A stretch of 64,000 bases of DNA from R-RK-3 sp963834945 (GTDB lineage Bacteria > Pseudomonadota > Alphaproteobacteria > Rhizobiales > Rhodomicrobiaceae), in NCBI GenBank assembly GCA_963834945.1, contig CAWIDT010000011.1, positions 186,001 to 250,000 of the forward strand, written 5' to 3'. The notes under the pieces were generated by a model, which worked only from the letters and a program-made list of their open reading frames with translations, did not search any database and was not told the DNA's origin. This document shows positions 26,681 to 34,818 of this stretch, in pieces. A program made the translations under genes and the position numbers. Every line of letters starts with the position of its first letter. Position 1 is the first letter of the stretch.

Positions 26681-27211
26681 TTACGCGGCTTCCTGCCCTT
26701 CTTCCTGCTTGCGCACATAGGCATCAAGCACGGTAGCCAAGCCAACCGCAGGCGCATTGAGCGTGCGGGCGAGCTTGGTGGCAGGCGCGTTGAGAACGCC
26801 GAGGAGCTGTGCGCGCAATTCATCGAGGGACGGGATCGTGGCGAGCGCCTTGACCTCGTTTTCATTCAGCGTCGTCTTGCCGAGAAATCCGCCGATGATG
26901 ACAAACTTCTGGTTTGTCTTGGCAAATTCAGCGGCAACCTTCGCTGGAGCGACCGGATCGCTCGAAAATGCGATCCCGGTCGGTTCGACGAACATGTCAC
27001 GCGCGGCTCCGCTCCCGGAGTTGTCCAGCGCGATTTTGGCGAGGCGGTTTTTGATGACCTTGAACTGCGCACCGGCTGCGCCGAAGCGCTGACGGAGATC
27101 AGTCATCTGGGCCACCGTAAGTCCGGTGTATCGTGCAACGACGACGGAGCCGGACTCTGCGAAGATCTGGCCGAGGTCGTCGACCATCTCTGCTTTCTGG
27201 GCTCTATCCAC
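26681..27211 (-). CDS. rplJ: 50S ribosomal protein L10
   Basis: I choose the GTG at 27211 (MDRAQKAEMVDDL), which has GGAGAG 5 bases upstream; upstream in-frame codons run into the L10 leader RNA and are not coding. 176 residues. Recognisable blocks: VVVARYTGLTVAQM, VIKNRLAKIAL, NQKFVIIGGFLG and LLGVLNAPATKLARTLNAP. L10 anchors the L7/L12 stalk, and free L10-L12 typically represses its own operon through the leader. Confidence 0.96.
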   Translation of the reverse strand: MDRAQKAEMVDDLGQIFAESGSVVVARYTGLTVAQMTDLRQRFGAAGAQFKVIKNRLAKIALDNSGSGAARDMFVEPTGIAFSSDPVAPAKVAAEFAKTNQKFVIIGGFLGKTTLNENEVKALATIPSLDELRAQLLGVLNAPATKLARTLNAPAVGLATVLDAYVRKQEEGQEAA

Positions 27212-27299
27212 CGCGTCTCTCCAAATTTGACGGCGCGGCCCCGAAAGGCCTTGCCGCCGGTTCTGATTACGCCGCATCCCCTGAGGGGCTAAGCGACTG

Positions 27300-27420
27300 C
27301 TTAGGCCTGTCCAGGGCGTACGGCCGTAATCCGCCAAACGGAACCTGGCGAAATCAGCTTTCTCCCCCGTCTATTGCAGGCATGAATTAAGCCCGAGGGC
27401 GCCTGCAGTCTTGGACAGGT
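27300..27420 (-). ncRNA. Ribosomal protein L10 leader (autoregulatory mRNA element)
   Basis: Between rplA and rplJ. Read on the minus strand, CCTGTCC (27413-27419) pairs at long range with GGACAGG (27306-27312). Inside is GCAGGC (27401-27406) pairing with GCCTGC (27376-27381), followed by AATAGACGGGGG. This closing helix plus internal GCAGG hairpin is the layout of the L10 leader that binds L10-(L12)4. Covariance-model confirmation is not available to me. Confidence 0.75.
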
Positions 27421-27453
27421 TCGCGTACCGGCCGCTTTCGCACCCGATACGCC

Positions 27454-27500
27454 TTCAAGCGCTCATCACGCTTGAAACTTTTCCGCCGGACGACCGGCGG
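27454..27500 (-). other. Two consecutive hairpins just after rplA
   Basis: CCGCCGG/CCGGCGG (27483-27500, loop ACGA on the plus strand) begins 15 bp after the rplA stop. It is followed on the minus strand by TTCAAGCG/CGCTTGAA (27454-27476, 7-base loop). Neither is followed by a T-run. They may separate rplKA from rplJL expression or protect the rplA 3' end. Confidence 0.55.
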
Positions 27501-27515
27501 CTATGTGTCGTCGCG

Positions 27516-28226
27516 TCAGCCGGCGCTCTGCGATCCTGTGATCGTCGCCGGCTCGATGCGCACGCCAAGTCCCATCGTTGAACTCAGCGATATGTTCTTG
27601 ACATAGGTGCCTTTCGCTCCGGTCGGTCTTGCCTTGACGACGGCGTCGGCAAAGGCGCGGGCATTTTCGACCAGCGCCTGTTCGGTGAAGCTCGCCTTAC
27701 CGATCCCTGCATGAATGATGCCGGCTTTTTCGACGCGGAATTCTACCGCACCGCCCTTGGCGGCCTGGACCGCCGCCGCCACATCCATCGTGACCGTGCC
27801 GACCTTCGGGTTCGGCATCAGGCCGCGAGGTCCGAGCACCTTACCGAGACGGCCCACCAACGGCATCATATCGGGTGTCGCAATGCATCTGTCAAAGTTG
27901 ATGTTGCCGGCCTGAACGTCCGCCATGAGGTCCTCGGCCCCGACAATGTCGGCGCCCGCCTTCCTGGCTTCCTCCGCCTTGTCGCCTTTTGCGAACACGG
28001 CAACACGAACCGTACGGCCAGTGCCATTCGGGAGATTGCAGACGCCGCGCACCATCTGATCGGCGTGGCGCGGGTCCACACCCAGATTCATGGCGATTTC
28101 AATCGTCTCGTCGAATTTAGCTTTGGCGCGCCCTTTCACAAGCCGCACGGCCTCATCAACAGCATACTGCTTATACAGGTCGACACCTTCGCGAGCGGAC
28201 TTCAGCCGCTTACCCAGAGTTGCCAT
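27516..28226 (-). CDS. rplA: 50S ribosomal protein L1
   Basis: 236 residues from MATLGKRLKSAREG. L1 core blocks are present: KFDETIEIAMNLGVDPRHADQMVRG, VLGPRGLMPNPKVGTVT and GTYVKNISLSSTMG. L1 forms the mobile E-site stalk and can repress translation of its own operon. It lies 5 bp after rplK and is co-transcribed with it. Confidence 0.97.
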   Translation of the reverse strand: MATLGKRLKSAREGVDLYKQYAVDEAVRLVKGRAKAKFDETIEIAMNLGVDPRHADQMVRGVCNLPNGTGRTVRVAVFAKGDKAEEARKAGADIVGAEDLMADVQAGNINFDRCIATPDMMPLVGRLGKVLGPRGLMPNPKVGTVTMDVAAAVQAAKGGAVEFRVEKAGIIHAGIGKASFTEQALVENARAFADAVVKARPTGAKGTYVKNISLSSTMGLGVRIEPATITGSQSAG

Positions 28227-28231
28227 GGCGC

Positions 28232-28663
28232 TTACCCTTCAACCGCTATTCCCATGGAACGCGCGGAGCCTGCAATGATCTTCATGGCTTGCTCCACATC
28301 ATTCGCGTTCAAATCCTTCAGCTTGACCTGCGCGATCTCGCGAAGCTGGGCCTGCGTGACCTTGCCGACCGCTCCTCCGCGACCGGGCTCCTTGGAGCCG
28401 GCATTGACGTTGGCCGCCTTCTTCAGCAGGTGCGACGCCGGCGGCGTCTTGAGCTGGAAGGTGAAGGATTTATCCTGGTAGTAGGTAATGACCACGGGGA
28501 CGGGCGATCCCGGTTCCATGTCCTTGGTTGCGGCGTTGACCGTCTTGCAGAACTCCATGATATTAATGCCGCGCTGGCCAAGCGCCGGGCCGATCGGCGG
28601 CGACGGATTGGCCTGCCCGGCTTTCACCTGCAGTTTCAGCGATCCTGCTATCTTCTTTGCCAT
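28232..28663 (-). CDS. rplK: 50S ribosomal protein L11
   Basis: 143 residues from MAKKIAGSLKLQVKAG. Signature blocks: PSPPIGPALGQRGINIMEFCK and the C-terminal RNA-binding domain ending AMKIIAGSARSMGIAVEG. L11 binds the GTPase-associated region of 23S rRNA and is needed for the stringent response. It follows nusG after 106 bp. Confidence 0.97.
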   Translation of the reverse strand: MAKKIAGSLKLQVKAGQANPSPPIGPALGQRGINIMEFCKTVNAATKDMEPGSPVPVVITYYQDKSFTFQLKTPPASHLLKKAANVNAGSKEPGRGGAVGKVTQAQLREIAQVKLKDLNANDVEQAMKIIAGSARSMGIAVEG

Positions 28664-28769
28664 CTGTTCCCTTTCGAACCCGAGCGGGTTCCGTCATGTG
28701 AGGGTTTGCGGTCCGGATTTTGGCGGCGCTATGGCAAAGCCCCGTTATCCTCCCGCACTGCCGGCCAGG

Positions 28770-29300
28770 TCAGACCTTCTCCACCTGCCCATATTCCAAT
28801 TCGACCGGGGTCGCCCGGCCGAAGATGGAAACCGCGACTTTGAGCCTTGCGCGTTCCTCGTCGACTTCCTCGACACTGCCGCTGAACGAAGCGAACGGAC
28901 CATCCGCGACGCGCACCTGCTCGCCTATTTCAAACGTGACCGACGGTTTCGGCCGCTCCACGCCTTCCTTCACCTGTTGAAGGATGCGGAGCGCTTCACC
29001 TTCCGCGATCGGCTGAGGCTTGTTGTTCGCCCCCAGAAAGCCCGTGACCTTGGGCGTATTCTTGATCAGGTGATAGGCCTGATCCGTCATGTCCATCTTG
29101 ACGAGCACATAGCCGGGGAAAAACTTCCGCTCGGCATTCACCTTGCGCCCGCGCCGCACTTCGACGACCTCTTCCATCGGCACGAGCACTTCCTCGAACA
29201 GATTTTCGAGGCCAGCCGTGGATGCCCGCTCCTTGATCAATTCAGCGACCTTCTTTTCGAAATTCGAATGAGCGTGAACAATATACCAACGCTTCGTCAT
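28770..29300 (-). CDS. nusG: Transcription termination/antitermination factor NusG
   Basis: 176 residues. NGN domain from KRWYIVHAHSNFEKKVAE, including PGYVLVKMDMTDQAYHLIKNTPKVTGFLG; KOW domain with GEQVRVADGPFASFSGSVEEVDEERARLKV. NusG binds RNA polymerase and links it to Rho or the ribosome. The next gene, rplK, and the preceding secE are on the same strand, the usual order. Confidence 0.97.
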   Translation of the reverse strand: MTKRWYIVHAHSNFEKKVAELIKERASTAGLENLFEEVLVPMEEVVEVRRGRKVNAERKFFPGYVLVKMDMTDQAYHLIKNTPKVTGFLGANNKPQPIAEGEALRILQQVKEGVERPKPSVTFEIGEQVRVADGPFASFSGSVEEVDEERARLKVAVSIFGRATPVELEYGQVEKV

Positions 29301-29334
29301 GATTTACCTGTTCTTGTTTAACGACGCGTTAAGT

Positions 29335-29532
29335 CTATTTTGCAAACCCAAGCAGCAGGCTTACCCCCCAGCCCATAACCTGGTCAGCAAGAAGAAAGAA
29401 TATCGACGCAGCGACCGCCATAATGACGACTATAATCGTGGTCACTATCGTTTCATTCCGCGTCGGCCAGGTTACCTTTGCGGTTTCCGCCCGGACTTGC
29501 TGGATGAATTCGAATGGATTTGTCTTTGCCAT
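29335..29532 (-). CDS. secE: Preprotein translocase subunit SecE
   Basis: Start chosen at ATG 29532 (MAKTNPFEFIQQVRAE), giving 65 residues, the usual alphaproteobacterial SecE length; an in-frame GTG 16 codons upstream gives a less typical leader. It has a conserved amphipathic helix with AETAKVTWPTRNE and one transmembrane segment (about residues 33-56). It clamps SecY in the translocon. First protein gene of the block, 34 bp before nusG. Confidence 0.93.
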   Translation of the reverse strand: MAKTNPFEFIQQVRAETAKVTWPTRNETIVTTIIVVIMAVAASIFFLLADQVMGWGVSLLLGFAK

Positions 29533-29606
29533 TTTTTGAAAATCAGGACCTTTTGAGGCACCCTTCGCGAGAATTTGCACAATTGGAAAAGCCGCGCCGC
29601 CGCCAC

Positions 29607-29683
29607 TGGCAGGAGAGGAGGGACTCGAACCCCCAACCCCCGGTTTTGGAGACCGGTGCTCTAGCCGATTGAGCTACACTCCT
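29607..29683 (-). tRNA. tRNA-Trp (anticodon CCA)
   Basis: 77 nt including an encoded CCA end. The anticodon loop reads CTCCAAA (anticodon CCA) on a GCC-type stem (CCGGT/ACCGG). D-loop TAGCTCAATCGGCTAGAGC and T-loop GGTTCGAGTCC are standard. The acceptor stem pairs AGGAGTG with CTCTCCT, with a T-T mismatch at pair 6-67. It sits just upstream of secE on the same strand, a common alphaproteobacterial arrangement. Confidence 0.95.
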
Positions 29684-29958
29684 TCTGGAGCCACATTACG
29701 AGCCCCTTCGACAAAAGCACGGCGCACCAGCCAGCGATCCAGTTTTCCCATTATCGCTGGCGATGCGCTAATCTAAGGTCGTTTCAGGCGCTGAGGGGGT
29801 TTGAGTAACACACGATAAATAGGCTGACTAGAGCCAAATTACAACATCCGCTGGCTTGCATGCACCAACTCAATAATATCTCTCGTGAATTTGTCGTTTT
29901 TATGGAACCTCTGTTTTCCGGCCCCAGCCCATCCGCCCCGCTTGCGGGCAGTTTCATT
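29684..29958. other. Divergent intergenic region between tRNA-Trp and tRNA-Gly
   Basis: No gene seen. It carries the promoters of the two divergent tRNA genes; only that of tRNA-Gly is clear (next entry). An open frame on the minus strand here is a known kind of tRNA-antisense artefact and is rejected. Confidence 0.5.
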
Positions 29959-29987
29959 TTGAACTAAACGGGCGCTTCGGCTAGAGT
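29959..29987 (+). promoter_or_regulatory. Promoter of tRNA-Gly
   Basis: TTGAAC (29959-29964), 17-bp spacer, TAGAGT (29982-29987), ending 9 bases before the mature tRNA 5' end. Spacing is ideal for a sigma-70-type promoter; the match is by eye. Confidence 0.6.
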
Positions 29988-29996
29988 CGCCGCGGC

Positions 29997-30070
29997 GCGG
30001 GTGTAGCTCAATGGTAGAGCAAGAGCCTTCCAAGCTCAAGACGTGGGTTCGATTCCCATCACCCGCTCCA
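29997..30070 (+). tRNA. tRNA-Gly (anticodon TCC)
   Basis: 74 nt with encoded CCA. Acceptor stem GCGGGTG/CACCCGC is perfect; D arm TAGCTCAATGGTAGAGC; anticodon loop CTTCCAA gives TCC; T-loop GGTTCGATTCC. It reads GGA and GGG glycine codons. Confidence 0.97.
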
Positions 30071-30099
30071 ACGAGCGCCATCGCCGCATTACGCGTCAA

Positions 30100-30604
30100 T
30101 CAATCCGGCGCCCGGCGCGCGTGAATGTCGATCTGCAGCTTCCAGCTTGCGCCTTCATCGGATGAGACATCAGCGATCCAGTGGAACGAGTTCGGGCGTG
30201 ATTTCGGTGAACCGCCAGCGCAGAAGGTCGCCGCTGTCGCTGCGGCCGAGTTGAACGACATCCGGCCCCTCGGCCCTGCCGATCTGACGGGGATAATATT
30301 GCTTCAGCGTATCGTGCCAATGGATGTGCCAGCCATCCAGCACGGGATCATAGATGCGCAGAGTGCTGCCGTAGAAGCTGCCCGGCAGATCCCAGACGTC
30401 CTGAATCGCCCGGCCGCCGAGGACCCAGCCGGCATGGATCTCGCCCCGCTTTTCCACGGTTGCGCCGTCCTGGCTGTGAATGGCGGCCTTCATCGTCCAG
30501 CGGCCCGGAAGAAAGCCGTAAAGCTCGATGCTACCGCCAAATCCGGCGGCTGGTCCTTCGGCCAGCAGAGCCTTGGCAAGCGGAGAGGTTTTTAAATCGT
30601 TCAT
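30100..30604 (-). CDS. Conserved hypothetical protein, lipocalin-like (one insertion)
   Basis: As written the frame ends early at 30170. Removing one base in the C-run near 30194 extends it through NSFHWIADVSSDEGASWKLQIDIHARR to a stop at 30100, giving 167 residues. It is rich in Trp, Gly and His, with alternating short strands: ELYGFLPGRWTMKAAIHSQDG, EIHAGWVLGGRAIQDVWDLP and RIYDPVLDGWHIHWHD. This suggests a small beta-barrel that binds a ligand, similar in feel to DUF1579-type proteins. No signal peptide. It lies downstream of the MerR gene on the same strand (69-bp gap) and may be co-transcribed. Function unknown. Confidence 0.5.
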
Positions 30605-30673
30605 CGCATGTGCCCTCCCATTAGCTGTTCAACTGCTCCTAACCAACCAAGCGAACCATCAGGCGAGTCGCGC

Positions 30674-31093
30674 TCAATGGCTCTCGCTGAGGCATTTGCC
30701 ATGATCGGCGAGAACGTCGATGACACGGCATTCGGCGATCGGTCCGCCCGAACATTCCTCCACCATGCGCGCCAGTTCCTCGCGCATCGCCTGCAAACGG
30801 GCGATCTTGTCGTCGATGGCATTGAGGTGAGCGGCGGCGATGGCGTCGGCCGCGTCGCATGGCGCGTCGGGATGGCCAGCCAGGCTCAACAGGCTGCGCA
30901 CCGCTTCGGTCTCGAAGCCCAGGTCGCGCGCATGGCGGATGAATAGCAGACGGCGGCGTTCCCGGTCGCCGTAGCGCCGCTGGCCGCCGGAGGTGCGCGG
31001 CGCTTCCGGCATTAGGCCGATCTGCTCGAAATAGCGCAGCGTCTGCACGGCATAGCCTGCCTGCCGGGCCAGCGTGCCAATCGAATAATCCAT
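30674..31093 (-). CDS. MerR-family metal-responsive regulator
   Basis: 139 residues. N-terminal MerR winged helix (YSIGTLARQAGYAVQTLRYFEQIGLMPEAPRTSGGQRRYGD) and a dimerisation coiled coil (IDDKIARLQAMREELARMVEEC). Four cysteines suit metal binding: DAPCDA (about residue 79), EECSGG, AECRV and GKCLS. The pattern is closest to ZntR/CadR/PbrR-type sensors, so Zn, Cd or Pb is likely. It is divergent from a CDF exporter, and a MerR-type promoter lies between them; I infer that it activates that exporter. Confidence 0.88.
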   Translation of the reverse strand: MDYSIGTLARQAGYAVQTLRYFEQIGLMPEAPRTSGGQRRYGDRERRRLLFIRHARDLGFETEAVRSLLSLAGHPDAPCDAADAIAAAHLNAIDDKIARLQAMREELARMVEECSGGPIAECRVIDVLADHGKCLSESH

Positions 31094-31104
31094 CGGTTCA
31101 CCCC

Positions 31105-31135
31105 TTGAAGCTACAGTTACTGTAGATGTTATATC
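31105..31135 (+). promoter_or_regulatory. MerR-type promoter and operator of the CDF exporter
   Basis: TTGAAG (-35, 31105-31110) and TATATC (-10, 31130-31135) are separated by 19 bp, the long spacer typical of MerR-activated promoters. The spacer contains the palindrome CTACAGT-T-ACTGTAG (31111-31125). It lies between the divergent merR-like and exporter genes. Confidence 0.75.
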
Positions 31136-31162
31136 TAGACGGAGTTTTCAAGGAGGCTGGCA

Positions 31163-31804
31163 ATGTCGGCGGGCTGTTGTGGCCATAATGCGAAATTCGA
31201 CGGGATCGACCCGCATTACAAAAGAGTGCTCTGGGCCGTGATCGCGATCAATGGCGCTATGTTCCTTGTCGAGATGCTGGCGGGCGCGCTGGCCGGATCG
31301 CAGGCGCTGCAGGCTGACGCTCTCGACTTTTTCGGCGACACGCTGACCTACGGAATCAGCTTGGCCGTCATCGGGCGGTCCCTCGCCGTGCGTTCCACGG
31401 CGGCGCTGGCCAAGGGCGCCAGCCTGATGCTGATGGGCTTGTGGGTGTTCGGCGCGACGGCCTATCAGCTCCTGGTGCTCGGCGTTCCCCGTGCCGAGGT
31501 GATGGGCGCGGTCGGCTTGCTCGCGCTCGCGGCCAATGTCGCGAGCGTGCTGCTGCTGGCGCGCTACAAGGATGGCGACGCCAATGTGCGGTCGGTCTGG
31601 CTTTGCTCCCGCAACGACGCCATCGGCAATGTCGCGGTGATGCTGGCGGCGCTTGCGGTGTGGGCGACGTCAAGCCCGTGGCCGGACCTGATCGTCGCTG
31701 CAATCATGGCGGGCCTGTTCCTGACCTCGTCAATCTCGATCCTGCGCCAGGGGCTGGCCGAGCGCGGATCGGCGGATGACGCCCATCCGGTACATGAACA
31801 TTAG
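31163..31804 (+). CDS. Cation diffusion facilitator (CDF) metal exporter
   Basis: 213-residue proton-coupled metal efflux protein with about five to six helices. TM2 carries the metal-site pair ADALDFFGDTLTY (the CDF HxxxD/DxxxD type), and the second site is in SRNDAIGNVAVM. The N terminus has SAGCCGHN and the C terminus HPVHEH, both likely metal ligands. The large cytoplasmic CDF C-terminal domain is missing, as in short MerR-associated CDF proteins. Zn, Cd or Co export is likely but not provable from sequence. Confidence 0.85.
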   Translation: MSAGCCGHNAKFDGIDPHYKRVLWAVIAINGAMFLVEMLAGALAGSQALQADALDFFGDTLTYGISLAVIGRSLAVRSTAALAKGASLMLMGLWVFGATAYQLLVLGVPRAEVMGAVGLLALAANVASVLLLARYKDGDANVRSVWLCSRNDAIGNVAVMLAALAVWATSSPWPDLIVAAIMAGLFLTSSISILRQGLAERGSADDAHPVHEH

Positions 31805-31817
31805 GACGGCCGCGCCT

Positions 31818-33983
31818 TCAATGTCGGTCAGCCACCCCGGCATCGACCAGAAAGTCGCTCATCGTGTACGGCCTATCGGAGCCGCTGCGGATTTGCGGCT
31901 CATAGGCCAGCCCCTTGCCGGTCTCTTCGCGGTAGTGCTCCAGAAGGCCGCTCAGCACCTCGCCGACGATGGTTGCGCCCACCGGCCCGAGCTTGTCGCC
32001 GCCCTCATTGCCATAATGATGGCGCCCATGGCCCTCGCCGTATCGCAGCGAGGCGTTGTGGAAGGATGCGCGATCCCGGTATGGCCGATAATCGTCGGAG
32101 ACTGCCTCGGCTTCGCCATTGTCGGGCTCCGCATAAGGTCTGGTGCCGAACGTGCCCGCTTCCTGAAGAATGTAATACCAGAGCGGTGAATTCGCATTGC
32201 CCAGGAAATATCTGACACGGTCGTCCGGCCGAAGCAGATAGGCTCGCCACCCCTCGCCATGGCCGCCGGCCCGAGGCCCATAGCCGCCTTGCCCGATCAG
32301 CCCGCGCTCCTGCAGCACCGGCAAGATGCGCTCCGCCAAAGATTGGCCGGACGGCAGGTGCAGCATTTGCCCCCTGACCAGATTGCGCGCGGCGAGCGAA
32401 CCCAGTTCAAGCCGTCCCACCGCATTGGTGAAATTCAGCCTGTGCAGGCCGCGAACCAGCTCCGTATCGATCTTGCGCCCGTAGTTGAAGTTTTCCGGCC
32501 GATGATGGCCGATATCGAAGAAATAACGCCAATCCAAGAGGAAGCGCGGCGTCACCGGCTGAAAGGCGCGCGGGCCCCCGCGCTCCTCGGAGAACAGATC
32601 GAAAGCCGCCCCCTCCCGCAGTTGATATGCGTCGCGCACCTGGCTGTGGCCGAAACGATAGGCTGCACCGGAAAACTCGACGGGGATATAGGGCTTGCGG
32701 ATATGACCCTCCGAATCGCGAAATCCGTTGGGAAAATAGAACGCGCGGCCGTGCTTCAGGAACGCGGCGGCGTAGTCCGCGCCGATGATGCGCGGCAGAA
32801 AATCTTCCGCAATGAGGCGGTGATAATAATAGACCGTGTGATCGTGAGCGGCTTCGAAAACCTTCAGCTTGGCGTGATCGGGCAGCGCCTCGGCCAGCTC
32901 CTGCGTATCGCAGCGTGATCCGGCTCTGCAGTACGACCACCGATCGCGGCCGTAATCGCGCTCGATCAGGATGTCGGCCGTGCGGTTGTGGAAGGCAATG
33001 AAGGCGGCGTGAAGCTGCGAAATGACGATGTTCTCATCGTTGCGCGGGTCACCCAGCAGCGCAACCGCTTCGCCGCCGGCAGGCCCGTAATATTGCGAGG
33101 CTTTCGTCCTGAACAGGTCCGAGCGCGGCGGTTCGCCTTCGGCGGAAATGAGCCGTCCGACGCGGATGTAGGGCAATCGATAAAGGTGCGGGGTGCGGGC
33201 CGGCCCCAGCCCATAGACGTTGTCCAGGTCCAGATCCGGCGTCCTGGCGTTGACGAGCTGATAATCGCCGCGCAACGGGCGGCCAAGCTGGGTCGAGGCG
33301 TCGAACGTGATGTCATGGTCGATGAACTGCGCCAAATAGGTGTAACCGGCGGGCGTTACGCTGTCGCCGGCCGGATCGCCGGGCTCGCCGTCCTCGACCA
33401 TGGCGCGCCCGAGGGCCTTCAGCGCATCGTTCTCATCATGCGACCGGGCCGGCGGAAAGAGCCGTCCAAAGCCTTCCCCATTGCCGCTTACGCCATATTG
33501 GCGATCTTCCGCATAGGGGCCGCTCGCGACCTCTTCGTCATGCGAGACGTCGCTCCTGTCGCGATCATGCGCGGCATAGCCGTCACCATGCCCCTCGTCA
33601 TGCCGCTCAAGCCGCGCCCGCTCCGCATCATCATAGGTCTCGTCCCTGTGCGGATAGGGCGCCGCAACGGCGTCATGGTCGTTGTAGCTCTTGCCGTGTT
33701 CATGCGCGATCTCGGGCTCGCGGCCGGAATAGCGGTGCCGTTCGAAGAAGGGGCTCCGATCCGGCATCGGGGGCCAGTCCGCACGCGGCGCGTAATAGGG
33801 AACATAGGGCGGGCCTTCGCCGGGCACCCGGAAAAGCGATCCGTCTCCTTCTTCGGATGCCAGCGCGGGACGGAGTGCAAAAAATGAGCTGCTGAGCGCA
33901 GCGGCAAAGAACAAATGGCTCAATCCGAGTTGCGAGCCTTTAATCAGGCGGAAAAAGCTTGGATGAATTGACGGGCAACGCAT
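31818..33983 (-). CDS. Secreted animal-type haem peroxidase (peroxidasin-like)
   Basis: 721 residues. N-terminal signal peptide (HLFFAAALSSSFFALRPALAS). A low-complexity stretch rich in His, Asp, Arg and Tyr covers about residues 60-170. The catalytic domain follows: distal-site GYTYLAQFIDHDITFD (about residue 215), HAAFIAFHNRTADIL, and proximal YRFGHSQVRDAYQLR. A calcium-site region and a long alpha-helical C terminus complete the domain. Such bacterial peroxidases oxidise halides or phenolics outside the cytoplasm; substrate unknown. It is convergent with the CDF gene (13-bp gap), with no obvious operon partner. Confidence 0.9.
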   Translation of the reverse strand: MRCPSIHPSFFRLIKGSQLGLSHLFFAAALSSSFFALRPALASEEGDGSLFRVPGEGPPYVPYYAPRADWPPMPDRSPFFERHRYSGREPEIAHEHGKSYNDHDAVAAPYPHRDETYDDAERARLERHDEGHGDGYAAHDRDRSDVSHDEEVASGPYAEDRQYGVSGNGEGFGRLFPPARSHDENDALKALGRAMVEDGEPGDPAGDSVTPAGYTYLAQFIDHDITFDASTQLGRPLRGDYQLVNARTPDLDLDNVYGLGPARTPHLYRLPYIRVGRLISAEGEPPRSDLFRTKASQYYGPAGGEAVALLGDPRNDENIVISQLHAAFIAFHNRTADILIERDYGRDRWSYCRAGSRCDTQELAEALPDHAKLKVFEAAHDHTVYYYHRLIAEDFLPRIIGADYAAAFLKHGRAFYFPNGFRDSEGHIRKPYIPVEFSGAAYRFGHSQVRDAYQLREGAAFDLFSEERGGPRAFQPVTPRFLLDWRYFFDIGHHRPENFNYGRKIDTELVRGLHRLNFTNAVGRLELGSLAARNLVRGQMLHLPSGQSLAERILPVLQERGLIGQGGYGPRAGGHGEGWRAYLLRPDDRVRYFLGNANSPLWYYILQEAGTFGTRPYAEPDNGEAEAVSDDYRPYRDRASFHNASLRYGEGHGRHHYGNEGGDKLGPVGATIVGEVLSGLLEHYREETGKGLAYEPQIRSGSDRPYTMSDFLVDAGVADRH

Positions 33984-34160
33984 GACCCTACTCCCTTACT
34001 GTGGAGCGAGTTTCGCCGATGGAGTTTAATGAAAAATGAAATCTTCTCGATTTAATTAAAACTGACATTCTGCCCCTGTGGCGACGGCCTCGTGCGCCTC
34101 GCCCGGCCGTCCTGGGGGCCGCAGGTCGCCGGGCGCAGAGTTGTGTGCTATAGTCGACTC

Positions 34161-34802
34161 ATGTGCGGACGCTTCACACAATCCAACGAGATGCTGCCCG
34201 GCCTCGACCTGGTGGTGCTCGACGAGACCGCCGATAATGACCGGCCGATCCAATATAATGGCGCGCCGTCGCAGGATTTCTGGGTGCTGCGCCGCCATCC
34301 GCAGACGGGCGCCTATCACCGCGATCTGCTGCGCTGGGGACTCATCCCCTATTGGATGAAGGAGGCCAGGGGCGGCCGCAAGCCGATCAACGCCAAATCT
34401 GAGACCGTCGCAGGCCTGCCCAGCTTCCGCGATGCCTATGCCAGGCGGCGCTGCATCGTGCCGATCGACAATTTCTTCGAATGGCGCAAGACCGCGCCGC
34501 CGAAGCAGCCCTTCGCGATCGGCATGGCCGACGGCTCGGTGTTCGGCCTTGCCGGCATCTGGGAGAATTGGAAGGACCCCGCGAGCGGCGAATTCGTGCG
34601 CACCTTCTGCATCCTCACCTGCCCCGCCAATGAGCTGATCGCCGAAATCCATGACCGGATGCCGGTCATTCTGCCGCCGGACAGCTTTCACCGCTGGCTG
34701 TCGCCGCTGGAGCCGGACCCGTCCGATCTGCTGCGGCCGTTTCCCGCGGAGCTGATGCGGATGTGGCCGGTGTCCCCGGCGATGAATTCGACGCGGCAAT
34801 AA
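34161..34802 (+). CDS. SRAP-domain abasic-site crosslinking protein (YedK/HMCES family)
   Basis: Shields abasic sites in single-stranded DNA by a thiazolidine crosslink from its N-terminal cysteine. That cysteine must be residue 2, which fixes the start at ATG 34161 (MCGRFTQ); upstream in-frame codons are excluded. Other active-site elements are present: INAKSET (Asn), DNFFEW (Glu) and EIHDRMP (His). 213 residues. Its stop codon lies in an 8-bp hairpin shared with the convergent PBP gene. Confidence 0.93.
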   Translation: MCGRFTQSNEMLPGLDLVVLDETADNDRPIQYNGAPSQDFWVLRRHPQTGAYHRDLLRWGLIPYWMKEARGGRKPINAKSETVAGLPSFRDAYARRRCIVPIDNFFEWRKTAPPKQPFAIGMADGSVFGLAGIWENWKDPASGEFVRTFCILTCPANELIAEIHDRMPVILPPDSFHRWLSPLEPDPSDLLRPFPAELMRMWPVSPAMNSTRQ

Positions 34803-34818
34803 CGCGTCCCCGCGTTAT
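34799..34818. terminator. Hairpin spanning two convergent stop codons
   Basis: ATAACGCG (34799-34806) and CGCGTTAT (34811-34818) form a perfect 8-bp stem with a TCCC loop. Each arm contains the TAA stop of one convergent gene (SRAP and PBP). It may act as a bidirectional terminator, though neither side has a T-run. Confidence 0.5.

Noticed and set aside
29839..30099. 86-codon minus-strand frame containing GDGNRTHVLSLEG and TIELHPR
   Set aside because: It is antisense to tRNA-Gly; this peptide is the well-known product of translating the complement of a tRNA gene and appears as a false protein in many databases.
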